Assembly (NCBI GenBank): GCA_963995505.1 | Contig: OZ023187.1 | Location: 6,411,176-6,475,175 of the forward strand | Direction of reading: 5' to 3' | From: Hypericum androsaemum | Lineage: Eukaryota > Streptophyta > Magnoliopsida > Malpighiales > Hypericaceae | DNA: 64,000 bases | In this document: piece after piece, positions 59,617 to 64,000 of the stretch | Position numbering within the stretch: the first letter of the stretch is position 1 | How the letters are laid out: each line of letters opens with the position of its first letter | Position numbers and translations under genes: made by a program | Notes under the pieces: generated by a model | Database searches by the model: none | What the model was told of the DNA's origin: nothing | Seen by the model: the letters and a program-made list of their open reading frames with translations, nothing else

Positions 59617-62600
59617 ACCAGGGAAAAGCAAGAGGAACCCAGAAGCAGGGATGAACGAAGGAGAAAGGGCTGGTCTTATTATGGGGAGGGAGGGAGGGGA
59701 GGGGAAGAGAGGAAATGGTTTATTTCTATCAAATGTTTATCCATCCAGGGGACGCGTTCCCTTCTGTCTCTGTGACGTTCTGGAGTGTCTTTAAGACAAA
59801 AGATCGAAGTGTGGGGTCCGTGTCTTCGTCAGTCAACGTCTCTGTGAGTTCTGTGTCCGTGTTGGATTCAAGTTTTTTGCCGTTCGGACTGATTTGTAAC
59901 TCTTTTGACCCGGTTGACCGCCCACAGTTTAGCTTGAAAAAGAAAATCAGAGTGGTGGCGATTGCTAGAAATCACACAAACCAAATCTTACTTGGTTAGA
60001 ACGGTTCCATGCTAACTACATCAGCACAAGAAGCCGAGGTGAAGGCAATCCAGCTTGCCTTGACATGGTTTCTCGATCTTATGACAACAACAATTTCCTA
60101 GTTCATTCGGATTGTAAAGTGGTCGTAACTCCATCAACTCGATTGAGTGGCAAACAGAAAATGTTCTCTGCTTAGCTAGACTAATCTTAATAAATTATAT
60201 AAGTGCAAGTTAATGTATACTCCCAGAGCAGGGTGTGAAGTCGCCAATTGAGTTGTCACAAAATCTAAGATTATATAATATGATTTTAAGGATATACAAT
60301 ATGATTTTATGCGAACGAGGGGTTTGAAGTAACGAACAATGATTTTTTTTTCTAGGAGAAAAATCTTCATTCATTCATAGAGCAAAATCGTTCACATATT
60401 ACATCCAGTACTCATCATCAACATCAAGTGAACCTAAATATGTTCTACCAAGGGCCTATCGGCCTAAATACGTAGACTTTCCTTGTACGGACGATACAAG
60501 GTTGCAGGCTTGCAGCTACCAGTCACTGATAAAAACCTATTCCAAAAAAATCATTGGAAAAAAAAAGAAATGGGGAAAAAAACTAGCGGAACCTTTCTAA
60601 AGTAATTCGTTGGGATTGGATAAAAATATAATTTTAGAGTGGTTATTATAGAAGAGATATTTATTTTTTTCACCAAAAATATTAAAATTGAGTTTTTAAA
60701 CAATAAATATGTAAATATTAAAAAAATATTTTGTCTATATTGAAATAACCTACAATCTTGGCTTATATCATTATTCAAATATTATACTTGAATGAATAAA
60801 GATTAGCGTGAAACCATAAGGTACTAAAATATACTTTTCTCAATTTTTATTAAGTTGAAATTTGTGACAAAGATACTTGGCCTAATAGGTAAAAGTGAAT
60901 GTGTAAAGATATATTTAACATACGGTGAGGGTCTCTAATATAGCTCGGACCTATGGAAGTCAGTTTGATATTTTTATCTTGTTATCTGGCCACCAATGTA
61001 AAAGTAATATTTAAAAAGTAAAAAAAGAATAGGATTCTACGCTGATTTTTCTCCCTCCCCATGGCCTTTATTCCTTCTACTATAACTTTCTCCATGGCCT
61101 TGTCCCCACTGAATCCGACCCCGAAAGATGGATGCTTCATTGTCACTCTCAAGCAAATTCCTAGGCTTGATGTTCTCCTTAGCAACATGGGTCTCCCAAA
61201 TTTCTCGGCCTGGTCTCTCGGTGGGATTCATGTGCCGATCCCAAGTGGGTTAATAGTTAGTGAGTGTTTCATGCTGGCCCATTTCTAAGCCTTTAGTTGA
61301 GGCCTCAGAGGTGATTCTGTTCCGTGGTGATTGATTGATATATTTGCCCATTTTGTGCCTAATACTTGTGAGGCCGCCAGAACTGTGAATATGGTTTATC
61401 AACAACCTGTAAGGGCTTCACTTTTAAGGCCTCTCCCATGGATGGATGCTACCTACGCAAGTGCCAATTAATGATCATAATATTTTTGAGGAGTCAAGAA
61501 GTCAATCCATTGAACAAACAACATCCTCTCTCGAGATTGAAAATTAACGAGCAATGTTGTTAATGCTTCAAATAACATGAAGCATAATTTGAGGAAGGTT
61601 TGCTTTAGGACTTGTTCGATCAAGATGAATCTTGTATAGTGCATATCACAAAGTCATCAGCATGTTATCAGTGATTCAAAAGTTTTTTGCAAGGATGTGG
61701 GGTTCTCTCTGCACGTTCTAATTGCTCGTTGGAATGAAACCATGTCTGACCTTCTTAACGTTATCAAGACCGATGCTATTGAGATGTGATCTTTCGTTTG
61801 ATGGGTGGTAGTTTTTCCCCTATTCGAGGTGTTTGGATACTTGGAGATGGATTCAAACCTTATTTTCCAGGTGTGTGATCTTGGGTGTAATCTTTTGGAT
61901 ACGTTCATGTGACGATCTGTACTTTTGGTACTCATGGTGTAACATTTTCTCTTAGAGCAATACAAATTACAACTTTAAGAAAAAAACACTTAAGGCAGGC
62001 CCGGGGGTGGGAATGGTTTAAAAGAGAAATAAGTTTTTCTCTCTTACATGAAGAGCAATTAGTTGGGACCAGAAATTAAATAGTTCTAATACTAAGAAAT
62101 ACTCAATTCTACTAATTGATTTAACCATAAATAAAGAAGCATTTCCAAAAAAGAGAGGTTAAAAAGTATAAATTGTTTTGCCCTTGTTGGTCGACTGATC
62201 ATGGAGTCAATTTATCAACTTGTTAATAGTAATGTAGTGATTTGACAAAAATATGTGCGGCAATTGCATTAACATTTTTTTATACATTGCGTGCCCCAGA
62301 CAGACCGACCTATTAATTTAAACTTGATGGTTTATTAATTCATTTTCCAATCAATAAAACTTTTGAATGATGATTAAGATCTCCAAAATAAATATTTAAA
62401 ACTATTTCTTTTCGAAACAATTCACCGAATTGAACAATGTGACATAACATCATGTACTTACTAAAAGTTACTTCTCAAAAAAAAAACTAAAAGTTACTTA
62501 TATATAAAAACAACTAAAAGTTGATGAAACTTGTGGGGACAATATTTTGGATTGTTCTTTAGTCTGATCAGTAGCAGATTGGATTGGCATACACTGGGGA

Positions 62601-63015
62601 GCTCCACTGAGAGTTTGTTTCTCTTCTAATTCTTCTTCTTTCTTCGGCAATTAACTTCAACCTTATAGACAACAGGGTTATTCAAGAAAAGGCGACAGCT
62701 CCTGGAATACTGTCACATGAAAGCCACAGTCCTGCAGAAAAATTAGGAAATGGGTAAGAAAAATGGAAACTAGGAAATGGTTGCTTCTGCTTCTATTCAA
62801 TTCGAGGTCAGCACTCTTGCCTTGATCTGGGAACTGTGACCAAATCGTAATGAAGATGACGATACAATACAGTTGCTAGCCATTCATCTGAAGTACCTGC
62901 AAAATGATCAATGGAACATGTTCAAGATGACCAAGTACAGTGACTAAATACAATTGCCATTTCTGAAATACTCATTTCCGGATTTTCGGGTCAACTTAAA
63001 GGGCTGACATCTTAC
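59617..63015. other. Intergenic spacer between the EIN3-like gene and the LRR gene
   Basis: 59617-59750 is the likely upstream region of the EIN3-like gene and includes a GGGAGGGAGGGGAGGGG tract (about 59683-59702). 59941-60110 holds a LINE RNase H relic. Near 60818-60838, GGTACTAAAATATACTTTTC resembles the end of the foldback family. The rest, to 63015, is AT-rich without a supported gene. Confidence 0.5.
59941..60110 (+). pseudogene. LINE-type RNase H fragment
   Basis: About 50 codons resemble the RNase H end of plant LINE ORF2: VAIARNHTNQILLG, a stop, then TSAQEAEVKAIQLALTW. It lacks the rest of the element and is a relic. Confidence 0.65.
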
Positions 63016-63999
63016 TCAGAGTAGATACCGGCCATTCCTCTGGACCACAGTGTCGTCGACTCGGATATTAGGAATGTGAGCAATGCAGGGCCAGTCCTCG
63101 CCCTTGTTGCTTCTGCATCTCTCCGACAGTAGAACACACCCCGCGATGTGTAATCTTTTGAGTGAGGTGAGTTGGACCAACCAATCAGACAGAGAGATTA
63201 GATTATAGCAGCCGAAGATCTGGAGCTCTTCAATGGTATGCAAGTGGCAAAGCCACTTTGGCAACGATACCATGTCGCAGATAGATTTAAGAGTAAGAAG
63301 ACGAAAAGATCCGAGGGCTTGCCAACGAGTGACCTGATCATCTCGCTCATCTTGTAACAGGTTCAGGTCCTTACAGGTACGAATGTCAAGGGTCTCGAGG
63401 GACGTTAGATATCCGAGTGCCGAGCCTAAAGCATTTAATCCACCACATTTCTTCATATGTAGAGCCTTGAGAGAACCCATGTGGCAAAACAACTCCTGAA
63501 GTTGCTTTAGATCTTCAATTTCAACGAGTGCCAACACTTCCAACTTAGAGAAAGCAATGGAAACTGTTGCGTTTAGAATGTCTTGTAAGAACTCGACACC
63601 GCCAGCCCCGAATTGGAGCTGTTTCAGAGGTGGAAACAGTGGCATGGAGGCCAAGTTCGGGCACCAAAAGATGTGTATTTGGAACAGAACATGAAATCTG
63701 GGCAGCCATTGTAATGTCGTTGTTGTTAGTGGTGGTCTCATCCACCACCCTTTTAAGTTGGAGCAACCAGTGAGCTTCAGAACCTCCAGGGAAGGGAAGA
63801 AAGATGATGTTTCCTGCACCGTGTCATCCGAGTCCACGTACTCAAGAGAATCGAAACCATGAATGATCAGACGTCTGAGATAAGGGAGCTGATGTAGTGG
63901 CGGAATGTACTTGCAGTTCTTGCAATCCCTTGTTTCAATCTCCACCAGATTTGTGAGGCAAGAAAGCCACTTGGGAAACCTTAGTCCTTCATTATTCAT
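63016..63999 (-). CDS. Leucine-rich-repeat C-terminus of an NBS-LRR-type resistance protein (partial)
   Basis: An open minus-strand frame of 327 codons ends with TGA at 63016-63018 and continues past the right edge. It contains irregular LRRs of the RGA2/CC-NBS-LRR type: FPKWLSCLTNLVEIETRDC, LPYLRRLIIHGFDSLEYV, FPSLEVLKLTGCSNLKGW, LTSLETLDIRTCKDL and LTSLKRLHIAGC. The final segment (GEDWPCIAHIPNIRVDD) is typical of the end of these proteins. The NB-ARC and N-terminal domains would lie to the right of the window. Such proteins are intracellular immune receptors (known for the family). The frame is undamaged in the visible part. Confidence 0.9.
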   Translation of the reverse strand: MNNEGLRFPKWLSCLTNLVEIETRDCKNCKYIPPLHQLPYLRRLIIHGFDSLEYVDSDDTVQETSSFFPSLEVLKLTGCSNLKGWWMRPPLTTTTLQWLPRFHVLFQIHIFWCPNLASMPLFPPLKQLQFGAGGVEFLQDILNATVSIAFSKLEVLALVEIEDLKQLQELFCHMGSLKALHMKKCGGLNALGSALGYLTSLETLDIRTCKDLNLLQDERDDQVTRWQALGSFRLLTLKSICDMVSLPKWLCHLHTIEELQIFGCYNLISLSDWLVQLTSLKRLHIAGCVLLSERCRSNKGEDWPCIAHIPNIRVDDTVVQRNGRYLL

Positions 64000-64000
64000 C

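Noticed and set aside
61061..61965. Open frames of 60-100 codons in the spacer
   Set aside because: No family resemblance, no splice structure and no conserved motif; length is within chance expectation.

Overview
The window is nuclear DNA of a flowering plant, most likely a dicot. Its genes have many short GT-AG introns and plant-only products (SERRATE, an EIN3/EIL factor, a CCD4-type carotenoid dioxygenase, a TOL protein, an NBS-LRR-type LRR tail), separated by AT-rich spacers full of plant transposons. The species cannot be named from sequence alone. Gene models below were spliced by hand from reading frame, splice consensus and family resemblance.

Layout. 1-5003: decayed Ty1/copia element whose 5' LTR is cut by the window edge. 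5510-9234: non-autonomous LTR element on the minus strand with TATAG target duplications. 9651-10843: last exon of a CCD4-like gene whose upstream exon is absent; both LTR elements may sit in its intron. 12534-18515: SERRATE, 12 coding exons, 727 aa. 20640-23627: NSE1 of the SMC5/6 complex, 6 exons, 329 aa. 25141-26719 and 29481-30705: a duplicated promoter/leader segment. The upstream copy carries a 771-bp foldback transposon with a purine-rich core; the downstream copy drives a TOM1-like (TOL) VHS-GAT gene at 30797-34615 (9 exons, 410 aa). 35118-38370: a complete-length PIF/Harbinger element with an open Myb-like ORF and a dead transposase. 39593-42150: homologue of Arabidopsis At4g26450, 4 exons, 716 aa. 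43310-48524: L1-type LINE with an apparent 5' inversion. 49036-54722: second non-autonomous LTR element with ACAGT target duplications, nested in an older foldback repeat. 57351-59201 (minus): intronless EIN3-like gene, 616 aa. 63016-63999 (minus): LRR end of a resistance-type gene running off the right edge.

The host genes do not form a pathway: they cover small-RNA/mRNA processing (SERRATE), SMC5/6 genome maintenance (NSE1), ubiquitin-cargo sorting (TOL), ethylene signalling (EIN3-like) and carotenoid cleavage. The most unusual parts are the foldback element with its paralogous empty site, the duplicated TOL promoter, two LTR families that keep a related long internal ORF, and a copia leader whose post-LTR sequence is complementary to its own LTR.
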